From JAQGMJ01 sp036271855 (GTDB lineage: Bacteria > Pseudomonadota > Gammaproteobacteria > Burkholderiales > JAEUOS01), in NCBI GenBank assembly GCA_036271855.1, contig DATAZV010000240.1, positions 1 to 16,657 of the forward strand: DNA of 16,657 nt. The letters are read 5' to 3'. Of the stretch, positions 1 through 8,011 are shown piece by piece. Position 1 is the first letter of the stretch; every line of letters begins with the position of its first letter. The notes beneath the pieces were generated by a model. The model was not told the DNA's origin, made no database searches, and saw only the letters and a program-made list of their open reading frames with translations. Both the position numbers and the translations under genes were made by a program.

Positions 1-495
1 ATGAGCGCCACCTGGTTCCAGGGCCCGGCGGAAGACTTCATCAAGATTTCCAAGGAAGGTTTCGACAAGGGTGTGTCGATCCTGCATTTTCTCGGCGGCA
101 CCAGCGTCGACGTCATCGGCAGCCGCGCCATCGCCGTCACCAAGATGACCATCAGCCAGCGCGGCGCGGTCGACGGCGTGAAAGTGGATGTGGTGTGCAC
201 CGGGCGCTTTTACGACTTTTTCGAAGAGACCGCGACCGGCTGGAAAATCGTCCGCCGCCAGCCGATCTATGAAAAAGACCGGATGGACCCGCTCGACCCG
301 AACGAGAAAATCGTTTTCGACCAGGCCGTGCTCGACAGCTTCCCCGAAGGCTACCGCTACCTCGGCTACCTGCAGACCAAGCTCGGCTTCAAGATCAAGA
401 TGGACATGCCGCAGCTCAAGGGTCCGGTGGTCGAAGCCCTGTACAAGCACGGCAATGCATGGCTTGAAGGCGCGCCATCGGCGTTTCCGGCTTAA
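1..495 (+). CDS. SnoaL/NTF2-like protein, 5'-truncated by window edge
   Basis: This is the C-terminal part (164 residues visible) of a small protein resembling the SnoaL-like / nuclear transport factor 2 (NTF2) cone-fold family. Features that suggest this are the segment ILHFLGG, the strand-like run around VDVVCTGRFYDFFE, and WKIVRRQPIYEKDR followed by a C-terminal extension. The visible part opens at what looks like an interior helix, so the ATG at base 1 is probably an internal methionine and the true start lies left of the window. Members of this fold include isomerases, cyclases, dehydratases and many proteins of unknown role. No catalytic residues can be assigned here, so a specific function is not claimed. 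The gene reads rightward and converges on the response regulator gene. Family call is from residue patterns only. Confidence 0.6.
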   Translation: MSATWFQGPAEDFIKISKEGFDKGVSILHFLGGTSVDVIGSRAIAVTKMTISQRGAVDGVKVDVVCTGRFYDFFEETATGWKIVRRQPIYEKDRMDPLDPNEKIVFDQAVLDSFPEGYRYLGYLQTKLGFKIKMDMPQLKGPVVEALYKHGNAWLEGAPSAFPA

Positions 496-595
496 GCGGG
501 TTAGATTGGAAGCAAGCCGGCGAGCGCGCTGCGGCGATACCGGCTGCGAAACGCCGCAGCGGATCGAGGCCCACCGGGAGGTGGCCTGATGCCGC
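496..595. other. Convergent intergenic gap with two GC-rich hairpins
   Basis: This 100-base gap lies between two convergent genes. It contains a perfect 9-bp inverted repeat (GCTGCGGCG at 528-536 with CGCCGCAGC at 552-560, 15-base loop). It also contains a second near-perfect stem (567-575 with 580-587, one bulged C). Either could act as a bidirectional transcription stop, but neither is followed by a run of T on either strand, so a canonical intrinsic terminator is not supported. Confidence 0.3.
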
Positions 596-1249
596 TTACG
601 ACCCCAGCGGCATGCGCAGGCCGAGCCGGCTGGCGGCGAGCACCGCCTGGGTGCGATTCTCCGCGTTGAGCGCGCGCAACACCGCGCTCACATGCACCTT
701 CACCGTATTTTCGGCGATCGACAACTGGCGGCAGATGCGCTTGTTCGAATGCCCCTGCAGCAGCAATTGCATCACCTCGTGCTGGCGCGGCGTCAGGGTG
801 GCGAACTCGGCCGGGCGCGGCGGCGGCGGCCGGTCCGCGGCGGGCGCCTCGCCGCCGTCGAGCGCCTCCGGCGGCACATAGATGGCGCCGGCGAAGACGA
901 TGCGCAGGGCGCTTATCAGCACGTTGGCCGGCACTGTCTTGGGGATGAAGCCCATCGCGCCGGCGTCCAGCGCGGAGAGCACGGTGGCGCGGTCGTCCAG
1001 CGCCGAGAACACCACCACCGGCACCTCCGGCACCTGCTCGCGAAAACTGGTGAGCGAGCCGATGCCGCTTTGCCCCGGCAGGCCGAGGTCGAGAATCGCC
1101 AGATTGGGCTCATGGGCGCGCGCCAGGCGCACGCCTTCGTCGAGGTTGCCGGCGCAGATGATCTCGCCGTCCGGCAGCATCGAGGCGAGCGCGATTTTCA
1201 GCGCGTCGCGCATGATCGGATGATCGTCGGTGACCAGAATCTTCATCAT
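596..1249 (-). CDS. NarL/FixJ-family two-component response regulator
   Basis: This encodes a 217-residue DNA-binding response regulator. The N-terminal receiver has the acidic pair in VTDDHP, the phospho-acceptor Asp54 in LAILDLGLPG, the switch Ser82 in VVVFSALDD and the conserved Lys104 in GFIPKT. After a Pro/Ala-rich linker a LuxR-type helix-turn-helix (about residues 152-204) starts with LTPRQHEVM and contains the recognition segment AENTVKVHV. The length is normal for the family. The reading frame extends upstream to 1333, but the receiver begins directly at the ATG pair at 1249/1246, so the start is placed there; no strong ribosome-binding site helps decide. It is the last gene of the leftward block, 213 bases after the phosphatase gene. 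With the hybrid kinase at 8012-9832 on the same strand it is a plausible cognate pair, as HDLRQP-type hybrid kinases often work with NarL-type regulators. The pairing is inference. Confidence 0.9.
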   Translation of the reverse strand: MMKILVTDDHPIMRDALKIALASMLPDGEIICAGNLDEGVRLARAHEPNLAILDLGLPGQSGIGSLTSFREQVPEVPVVVFSALDDRATVLSALDAGAMGFIPKTVPANVLISALRIVFAGAIYVPPEALDGGEAPAADRPPPPRPAEFATLTPRQHEVMQLLLQGHSNKRICRQLSIAENTVKVHVSAVLRALNAENRTQAVLAASRLGLRMPLGS

Positions 1250-1408
1250 GCCGGGCAATACGCTGGCGATTGGAGCAAGAGGGACATGTTCATGAGGTCG
1301 GTGAAGCATAGCGCCAATCCCCCGCGGACGCACTAGCCGCGGTCGTCTGAGGCGCTAATCGGTTGGGTAAGGCGGATTTAAGGAAGGGCTGAACCTGTTT
1401 TGCGGTGC

Positions 1409-1431
1409 ATTTTATGCGTTATGCATAAAAT
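1409..1431. promoter_or_regulatory. AT-rich inverted repeat upstream of response regulator
   Basis: This is a perfect 9-bp inverted repeat, ATTTTATGC (1409-1417) and GCATAAAAT (1423-1431), with a 5-base spacer. It forms an AT-rich island in very GC-rich surroundings. It lies in the 213-base gap between the phosphatase stop and the response regulator start. On the minus strand it contains a TAAAAT hexamer close to a sigma-70 -10 box, but I see no convincing -35 box. It could be an operator with an overlapping promoter for the response regulator. The stem is AT-rich and no T-run follows, so it is a poor intrinsic terminator. Confidence 0.4.
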
Positions 1432-1462
1432 TTGCCGCGCTGCTTCCCGCGCCTGCCGTGGT

Positions 1463-3322
1463 TCAAGGATCGGCCACCAGTTCGGTGACCAGCCGGGTAT
1501 CGATGCGCCAGGTGGGTGCCGGCCCCGCGCCGCCCACTTGGCTCAGGCGGATTTCGGCATGGCCGGAGCCGCTGGCGCGCTGTGCCGGCAGGCACTCGAT
1601 CTCATACTCGCCGAAGCGCTCCAGGGCGGCCAGGTCGAGCACCGAGTCATTGATGTAGCGCATCGGCGCGTACAGCGGCGGCACCACCACCGCCTGCGCC
1701 ACCAGCATGCCGCCGTGGCGGATGGTCGCCTGCGCGGCGCAATGGTAGTCGCCGGAGACCAGCAGCAGATTGCCGCCGCCATGCAGGCGGATCAGATCGA
1801 ACAGCTGCTTGCGCTGCGCCGCATAGCCCTGCCAGCTGGCGTAGTCGCCGCATAGCGCCGGGTCGAGCTGCCCCCGGGGGTCGAGCGCGCGGGTATAGCC
1901 GGGCGCGACCACGGCGCCGGTGCAGATCAGCTTGGGCTCGCCCGGGCTCAAGCCCTTGAGCCACTTCTCCAGGCTATCCAGCTGCGACTGCTCGACGATA
2001 TTGCCGGGCGGCACATGGCGCATGGTGATGGTGTCCATCATGTACACCGCGACGCCGCGAATTCGCATGTGATAGTCGAAGGGCGGCGCCACCGCCCGCG
2101 CGCCGTAGGGCGAGTGGGAATACTGGCAGGCGTGCATCATGCCCAGAGCGGTGCGGTACTGGGCGTCGCCCGCCGGGCCCTGGAACATGTCTTCCTGGCA
2201 CCAGTTGTTGGTGAACTCGTGGTCGTCGCCAGTCATGTACAGCGGCAGGCCGGCGGCCAGGCGCCTGAAACGCGGCGCAGCGAACAGCGCCTGGTAGCGG
2301 CCGCCGTATTTCTCCAGCGGCGAAGTGGTATCGAACAGGCCGCCGGTGGCGTCCGCATAGATCTGGTCGCCCAGCATCAGCAGGGCGTCGGCGGCGTCGT
2401 CGGTCTGCAGTTGCGCGAGCATTTGCGCGGCCGCCTTTTCGCTGCGCCGCTGCTCGAAAGCGAAGCCGGGATAGCGGCAGGTGGTGGCCAGGAGCGTCAG
2501 GGTGGCGCCGGGCGCCAGCGGCTCGGCCCAGCGCCGGCGCAATTGCGCGCGGGCATCGAGTAGCGAGCGCGACTGGCGCATCTGGAACGAGCGGGTCGGC
2601 GGCGCCGGCGCATAGAGCAGGGTGCGGGCGCGGCCCAGTTCGGCGCGCAGGGTTTCGCGCGCGGCCTTGAACAGCACATGCCCGGCGTCTGCTTCCAGCA
2701 ACTCGCGCAACTGTTGCACTGCCGGCGAGCCGGGTTTCTTGTCCTGGGTGTCGAGCGAAGAGGCCGCCGGCCAGTTGGGCGCCTCCGAGCTTTTGCCCGG
2801 TATCGTGGTCGGTCCGAAGCGCAGGCTGTCCTGCTGGCCGGCGTATTGGGGCGAGTCCAGCAGCAGGCCGCCGGTGCGCCCGGCCAGCGGCGATTCGCCG
2901 TTGCGCGCCGGCAGGTGTACCGAGTACGCCTCCACGGCGACGGTGCCCGGGGGATCGAAATCGGTCAGCGGCACCTGGATGTCGTCGGCAAAAAAAGTCA
3001 GCAGGCGGGTCAGCTCGTCGCCCAGTTGCGCCTGGGTGACGATCGGTTCGAGATAATGGAACACCCAGCCGGTGGCCGGCGCCGGGCGCTCGTAGGCCAC
3101 CAGCAGGCACAGCGGCTCGTCGGTGCCGCTGTCGTCGGGCTGGGCGAAAACGCGCGCGCGCACTCCGGGCACCTGGGTCGCCGCGGTGGCGTCGTCGGAG
3201 TCGCCGGAGCGGCACCAGCCGAGCAGCGGGCCGGCGGCCGGCAGGCGCAGGCGAAATCCCTGCATCACCTGTTGTTGCGTGGAGGTGGGAGGGGCCGAAG
3301 CGGGAGGGGCGGCTGCGCTCAT
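1463..3322 (-). CDS. PhoD-like metallophosphoesterase
   Basis: This encodes a 619-residue protein whose C-terminal half carries the PhoD (alkaline phosphatase D) metal-binding signatures: GDQIYAD (about 318-324), GDDHEFTNNW (365-374) and SGDYHCA (523-529), preceded by TTCRYPG (about 280-286). Family enzymes hydrolyse phosphomonoesters or phosphodiesters using bound metals such as Ca and Fe. Classical PhoD is Tat-exported, but here there is no signal peptide, twin-arginine motif or membrane segment, which points to a cytoplasmic enzyme. The first roughly 270 residues match no domain I recognise and are not an obvious PhoD N-terminal domain. The start codon overlaps the stop of the fusion-protein gene as ATGA, so translation is probably coupled and the two products may act on one substrate or in one complex. 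Substrate unknown. Confidence 0.85.
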   Translation of the reverse strand: MSAAAPPASAPPTSTQQQVMQGFRLRLPAAGPLLGWCRSGDSDDATAATQVPGVRARVFAQPDDSGTDEPLCLLVAYERPAPATGWVFHYLEPIVTQAQLGDELTRLLTFFADDIQVPLTDFDPPGTVAVEAYSVHLPARNGESPLAGRTGGLLLDSPQYAGQQDSLRFGPTTIPGKSSEAPNWPAASSLDTQDKKPGSPAVQQLRELLEADAGHVLFKAARETLRAELGRARTLLYAPAPPTRSFQMRQSRSLLDARAQLRRRWAEPLAPGATLTLLATTCRYPGFAFEQRRSEKAAAQMLAQLQTDDAADALLMLGDQIYADATGGLFDTTSPLEKYGGRYQALFAAPRFRRLAAGLPLYMTGDDHEFTNNWCQEDMFQGPAGDAQYRTALGMMHACQYSHSPYGARAVAPPFDYHMRIRGVAVYMMDTITMRHVPPGNIVEQSQLDSLEKWLKGLSPGEPKLICTGAVVAPGYTRALDPRGQLDPALCGDYASWQGYAAQRKQLFDLIRLHGGGNLLLVSGDYHCAAQATIRHGGMLVAQAVVVPPLYAPMRYINDSVLDLAALERFGEYEIECLPAQRASGSGHAEIRLSQVGGAGPAPTWRIDTRLVTELVADP

Positions 3323-6300
3323 GCCTCGAACTCCCCTTCCAGCGCGTCCTCGGGCGTCTCCCAGACCGAGTCATGAAAGCCGACGCGCGACTGCATGCCG
3401 CCGTCCTCGCCGGCTGCTTCCTGCGCCGCGTTCGGCGGTACGCTTAAGCCCGGGTCCACCGGGCGGCCTTCGATGTTGGCGGTCCAGGCGTCGGCGAAGT
3501 AGCGCGTCAGGTGGCCGTAGACGTCGCGGTCGGCATGCTCGCCAATGATCGAGTCGAGGTGGCCATAGCCCTCGATCTGCATCAGGCAGACGCCGCCGGC
3601 GGTGTCGCCGAAAATGTTCAGCAGCGTATTGGCGGTGCGCACCGACGACGAGATGTGGAACAGGCGGTTGTCGATGCCGTGCAGCAGGCCCACCGGCATG
3701 TGCATGTGGCGCAGGATGTTGTCCTGGGTGCAATAGACGTTGCGGCCGTCGTTGTCGACCAGGCGCTCGTACTCGACGCATTTGCGCGCATGGTTGAACA
3801 GGTCGATGTTGGCGTGGCCGAACAGGATCGGCATGCGCACGTGGGTGGCGTCCGACAGGTTGCGCTCGGCGAACAGCACCGCCTCGATGCCGACGATGCG
3901 CCGGCAGGTGGCGCTGGCGTGGTCCATGCCGCGGCCCCAGCCCTGGTCGTGGCGCAATTCGGCCTGCGGTACCGGGAAGCTGGCCAGCACGCGGTCGATC
4001 AGGCTGTCGGCCGCCGGCATGCTGGTCTGCTCGCCGGCCACCGCGCGATAGTCGGCGCCCGCGCTGGTGGCATGGTCGCCTTCGGCAACAGACTGGCGCA
4101 CCGAGTCGAGGGTGGAGAAGTTGATGCCGCTGAGGCCGGCGGCGGAGAGCATCGCCGGCACCCCGGTGCGCATCTGCGTGTCCGGATCACCGACCGGGAA
4201 GGGGACGAATTGCGACAGGCCCAGGCCGGCGATTTTCGACAGCCGGCGGCGCGCGCTCTTGTCTTGCGCCTGCTCGGCCGTGTCGTAGGAGAGCTTGCCG
4301 GAGAGCGTGGCCATCGCCAGCGAAGCCGCGCCCACGCATTGCGCGAAGGCGAACATGCGCAAGGGCGCGTCCGTGGCGAGGCCGAGTTCGCGGCGCAGTA
4401 CGCCCAGGGCGAGATCGACGGCGGCCGGGATGTCGGCGCCGCCGATGTCGTCCATGGTCGAAGGGCGGCGCGCCGCTTCGCGCGCCAGCGCGGGCGCGCC
4501 CTTGTCGTCGTAGCCTTCGAGGGCGGCGCTGATGCGCGTCTCCAGCAGCCAGACGTCCCAGCCCTGGTCGAGAAAGGCGCGCGCCACGCCGCCGTCGATC
4601 GACGGCTCGGCGAAGGAGAGTGCCGACTGGCCGAAGGCATGGGCGATCAGCACCGATTTGCATTGCTGGCTGTCCGGGGTGCGGCCGTGCCCCGGCACCG
4701 CCGACAATTCCGGCTTGCCGGCGTTGCAGCGATAACGCCACAGCCCCAGCATATACGGGCTGCCGTCGCGCGAGCGCGCCACTGTGAAGGCGCGGAACTC
4801 CGGCTTGCGGTTAAGGAGGATAGGCAGGCGGTGGGTCGGGCGGATCAGCCGTGCCACCAGCTCGTCGGCCGGGTATTGCTGGTCGAGGTGGACGCCGGGC
4901 AACAGGCCGTAGTCCGGCAGGCGCAGGTCCCACAGGCGGGTCTTGATCAGCAGGCGCAGGAACAGGGCCGGGTAGCCGAGCAGGCGCACCATCCCGGGCG
5001 AGGTATCGCCCAGGCTCACTTGCGGCGTCAGGTGCTGCGCCATGTCGGTGCCGTCGATTTTCAGCACGCCGGCGGCCCAGGGTGCGGCGCTGTTGGTGCT
5101 GCTGTCGCGCAAGGTGGGTCTCAGCTCAAGGGTCAGCTGGGTCATCGAGTCCCAGACATTGGGCCGGTCGAGAAAGCGCGGCTGCGCCTGGTTCAGCAGG
5201 GCGGCGCGCAGGTGCGGCCGGAGCGCGCTCCAGTCGGCGGCGTAGGAAATGAACTTGCTGCCGCTCAAGTGAAACTGCGCCGGGTAGCGCGCCTGCCGCG
5301 CCGCTTCCTCATCGCGCGTCTGCAGGTGCAGGTCGAGTTCGTAGACCATGATGCGGGTTTCGGTGCAGTGCCAGGCCTGTTTCAGGCCGGCGACCACGCG
5401 CTCCATCACTGAGGCGCCGCCGTCCATCCCGCCCTGCTTTTTCGCCTTGGTCAGTTCCACGTAACCGCGCGCGATCAGCCAGGTCAGGCCCACTGCCGGC
5501 AGGCGCAGCGCGCGCATCAACCAGCTATTGGCTCCCGGCGCCAGCACCTGCACGGCGGCGCGCCCGCTGCGGTAGTTGACCCACGCCGGCAATGCCTCGG
5601 TGCCGGGGACGCCGCCGGGTTGATCCGCCGGCGGCAACTCCAGGCGCAACTGCGCGGCGGTGGTCTCGAACAGGTGCGCCGGATCACCCAGCCAGGCCGC
5701 CATGTCGCGGGCGCCGAAGCTCACCATCAGTGAAGTATTGATGCTGCGGCCGTCGGCTGTCGCCAGCGGATTGCGCAGCACTTCGTAGAGGTCGATGCCG
5801 GCCGGCCGGCCGGGCGCGAAATACGGGGAGGGCGCCGGCTGCGGCGGCAGTTCGCGCGGTGCTGCGACGGCGTTGCCGGCGCCGGGGCCAGTGCGTATCC
5901 GGTTCGCCAGGGCGGCGAGGTGCGGCTTTTCCAGTTCCAGCGCGCGCTCGGTGAGGGCGCAAATGGTCAGAAAGGGGTTGGCGCCGAGCGAGCCGTTGAC
6001 CATCGCGCCGTCCAGCACGTACAGGCCCTGGTAGGTGAGTTCGCCGCTCTCGCCCTGGAACACCCGGCCGCGCTCGTTGACCACGCCGCGGCCGGCGTCG
6101 TCGGCCATCACGCAGCCGCCCAGCGGGTGGGCGATCGACAGCTTGTTGCGCAAGGGCGGGCCGGAGAGCAGGCCCTGCGCCGCCGCCGGCAGCGGCTGCC
6201 ATCCGGGGTTGGAAAGGTAGACCGCGCCCAGTTCCTCGACCAGCGCCATGGCGGCATCGACGCGGCGCAGATACGCATCCGCCGGCGACAAGGTACCGGC

Positions 6301-7926
6301 GGGGCCGGGGGCCGGTTTGAGTGAGGGCCAGGACACCGCCGCGCGATTGCTGTTGGCGTCGAGCACGATGCGCCCGTCGGCCTGGTCGTGGCCGATGCCC
6401 AGCAGCACCTGGGTGTTGCCGGTCATCTCCGGCGCCAGGCCGACGGCGTCGCGCACCGCGCCGCCGTTGCCGCTGGTCTTGTAGCTCTTCAGGGTGAGTT
6501 GGGTCAGGGCGCCGGCGAAGGCGGTGATTTCGCTGAACACCGTGGCAATCGGCCCCGGCACCGCGCCGTCCTGCACCAGAAAACTTTCGCGCGGGGTGGC
6601 GCCGCGGATTTCGGCGATGCGCGTGATCGTCGGCCCCACCGGCGCTGCCGCCGCCTGTTCCTGCGCTGTCGACCAGCCCACCGCGCCCACTGGCGCGTCC
6701 TGCCAGTAGCCAAAGGAAAGCTGGTCGCCGTTGCCGGAAAAGCGCTCGCCCAGGGCGCGGGCGAACGGCAGCGGCGCGCCGGCGCGCCGTGCCGTCTCCT
6801 GCAGGTGCAGCAGGATTTCGGTCGAACCGATGCTGCCGGCGGCCACTACCACGATGGCCGCGCTCAGCTCGTACACCGTGGGGTCGCCGCTGGCGCGGGC
6901 GGCGTCAGCCGAGCTGTCTTGCTGCGCCAGGCCGTCGGCACGCGCTTTTGCCACCGGTACGTCGGGCGCCGACAGGTCGCTGTTCCACAGGCGCCGGCGC
7001 GCCAGGTCGCGGGTCGGCAAAAAGCGCACGGTCCAGCGCTGCAGCGGCGGCTGCTGCGGGCTGACCGGAATTTCCTCCAGGCGCAGGCCGATCACCGTGG
7101 CGCCGGTGTAGAGCCGGGCGCCGGCGCGCGCAGCCAGCGGCAGGTAGCTCATGTTGAGCGAACCCTTGGCGACGAAGTTGCAGCCGGTGAAGCAGTTGCC
7201 GCAGCCCTGACAATTGGATTGCATAACGCCCGCCGGATTGGGGGTTTCCTCACCCTCGAAACGCACCGTCAGATCGGCGTCGCGCGAGGTTTCGAAGGCG
7301 GCGTCGAACTGCTGCGACTTCTGCGGCTGCACGAAGCTGCCGTCGGCCTGGCGCACGCCGGGAAAGCGGGTGGCGCCCAAGGTCTGGCGCGCGCGGGCGT
7401 AGTAGCGCGCCAGCCCGGCGTCGGCGTCGCCGGGCGCGGCCTGCATGGCGCGCGCCTGGTCCTGGATCGCCTGCGGCCAGGCGTAGTCGGGATTGCCGGT
7501 GTCGAGAAAGATTTCCGGCTGCGGCGCGATCGCCACGTTGGCGTTGATCTGGCTGCCGCCGCCCAGGCCGCTGCCCAGCAGCACCGCGGTCTCGTCGCCG
7601 ATGCGCAGGTCCATCAGGGCGTCGTCGTCGCCCCAGGGATCTTTCTTGCCGGCGAAGTCGATCCGCACATGGTCCGGCAGCTCGGAGAGATTGTTCGGGA
7701 AATCGCCGGCGGTGTATTCGCGCCCGCGCTCCAGCAGGCACACCGAGAGGCCTTGCTCGGCCAGGCGCAGCGCCGCCACCGAACCGCCGTAGCCGGAGCC
7801 GATGACGATGGCGTCGAAGCGCGCGCCATCGGGCTCGCCCGGCGCCGGCGCGCCATGGGTGCTGCCGGCAGCCGCCGGTTTGAGGCGCGCGATCAGCGCA
7901 TCCACGGGTTGCGAAAGCCAAAACAT
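3319..7926 (-). CDS. GMC oxidoreductase (cholesterol-oxidase-like) fused to alpha/beta hydrolase
   Basis: This encodes a 1535-residue fusion protein. Residues about 37-675 are a GMC flavoprotein with the FAD-binding GSGYGGSVAALRLAEQG (from residue 43), LGSGLGGGSQIN, and the C-terminal active-site block with His600 (AHPLGG) and Asn650 (SLGANPFLT), as in cholesterol oxidases. A cysteine cluster (Cys239, 242, 245, 249; CX2CX2CX3C) suggests an iron-sulfur or metal site. Residues about 700-1030 form a middle region I cannot name. Residues about 1045-1485 look like an alpha/beta hydrolase with a cysteine nucleophile elbow (AQCVG, Cys1197) and plausible Asp1419 (HGIDN) and His1456 (GYGHLD). I chose the ATG at 7926, with AGGGGG a few bases upstream, over a TTG eight codons earlier. 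There is no signal peptide. Predicted chemistry is oxidation of a hydroxyl group plus hydrolysis or acyl transfer on a hydrophobic substrate; the exact substrate is not determinable. Confidence 0.85.
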   Translation of the reverse strand: MFWLSQPVDALIARLKPAAAGSTHGAPAPGEPDGARFDAIVIGSGYGGSVAALRLAEQGLSVCLLERGREYTAGDFPNNLSELPDHVRIDFAGKKDPWGDDDALMDLRIGDETAVLLGSGLGGGSQINANVAIAPQPEIFLDTGNPDYAWPQAIQDQARAMQAAPGDADAGLARYYARARQTLGATRFPGVRQADGSFVQPQKSQQFDAAFETSRDADLTVRFEGEETPNPAGVMQSNCQGCGNCFTGCNFVAKGSLNMSYLPLAARAGARLYTGATVIGLRLEEIPVSPQQPPLQRWTVRFLPTRDLARRRLWNSDLSAPDVPVAKARADGLAQQDSSADAARASGDPTVYELSAAIVVVAAGSIGSTEILLHLQETARRAGAPLPFARALGERFSGNGDQLSFGYWQDAPVGAVGWSTAQEQAAAAPVGPTITRIAEIRGATPRESFLVQDGAVPGPIATVFSEITAFAGALTQLTLKSYKTSGNGGAVRDAVGLAPEMTGNTQVLLGIGHDQADGRIVLDANSNRAAVSWPSLKPAPGPAGTLSPADAYLRRVDAAMALVEELGAVYLSNPGWQPLPAAAQGLLSGPPLRNKLSIAHPLGGCVMADDAGRGVVNERGRVFQGESGELTYQGLYVLDGAMVNGSLGANPFLTICALTERALELEKPHLAALANRIRTGPGAGNAVAAPRELPPQPAPSPYFAPGRPAGIDLYEVLRNPLATADGRSINTSLMVSFGARDMAAWLGDPAHLFETTAAQLRLELPPADQPGGVPGTEALPAWVNYRSGRAAVQVLAPGANSWLMRALRLPAVGLTWLIARGYVELTKAKKQGGMDGGASVMERVVAGLKQAWHCTETRIMVYELDLHLQTRDEEAARQARYPAQFHLSGSKFISYAADWSALRPHLRAALLNQAQPRFLDRPNVWDSMTQLTLELRPTLRDSSTNSAAPWAAGVLKIDGTDMAQHLTPQVSLGDTSPGMVRLLGYPALFLRLLIKTRLWDLRLPDYGLLPGVHLDQQYPADELVARLIRPTHRLPILLNRKPEFRAFTVARSRDGSPYMLGLWRYRCNAGKPELSAVPGHGRTPDSQQCKSVLIAHAFGQSALSFAEPSIDGGVARAFLDQGWDVWLLETRISAALEGYDDKGAPALAREAARRPSTMDDIGGADIPAAVDLALGVLRRELGLATDAPLRMFAFAQCVGAASLAMATLSGKLSYDTAEQAQDKSARRRLSKIAGLGLSQFVPFPVGDPDTQMRTGVPAMLSAAGLSGINFSTLDSVRQSVAEGDHATSAGADYRAVAGEQTSMPAADSLIDRVLASFPVPQAELRHDQGWGRGMDHASATCRRIVGIEAVLFAERNLSDATHVRMPILFGHANIDLFNHARKCVEYERLVDNDGRNVYCTQDNILRHMHMPVGLLHGIDNRLFHISSSVRTANTLLNIFGDTAGGVCLMQIEGYGHLDSIIGEHADRDVYGHLTRYFADAWTANIEGRPVDPGLSVPPNAAQEAAGEDGGMQSRVGFHDSVWETPEDALEGEFEA

Positions 7927-7931
7927 GGTAT

Positions 7932-7956
7932 CCCCCTGCTCCGGCGTCAAGGCCGG
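7932..7956 (-). promoter_or_regulatory. Ribosome-binding site and adjacent hairpin before fusion gene
   Basis: Read on the minus strand, the 85-base gap after the kinase gene contains CCGGC-CTTGAC-GCCGG (7941-7956, perfect 5-bp stem). A few bases later comes the purine run AGCAGGGGGA, just ahead of the ATG at 7926. The G-run is a good Shine-Dalgarno match and decides the start. The hairpin beside it could modulate ribosome access, but it is short. I see no clear sigma-70 promoter in this gap, which fits co-transcription with the kinase gene. Confidence 0.4.
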
Positions 7957-8011
7957 TAATTCTGCTTGTTGTTGAGTTACAGCGTGATTGCGTAAATGCG
8001 CGTGCGCGGTT

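Noticed and set aside
3511..5412. Plus-strand open frame of 633 codons opposite the fusion gene
   Set aside because: Low-complexity Ala/Val/Gly/Gln/Arg translation without motifs; the opposite strand has clear hydrolase signatures.
6388..7959. Plus-strand open frame of 523 codons opposite the GMC domain
   Set aside because: Shadow of the GMC coding strand; no recognisable domain, and the composition is typical of antisense frames at high GC.
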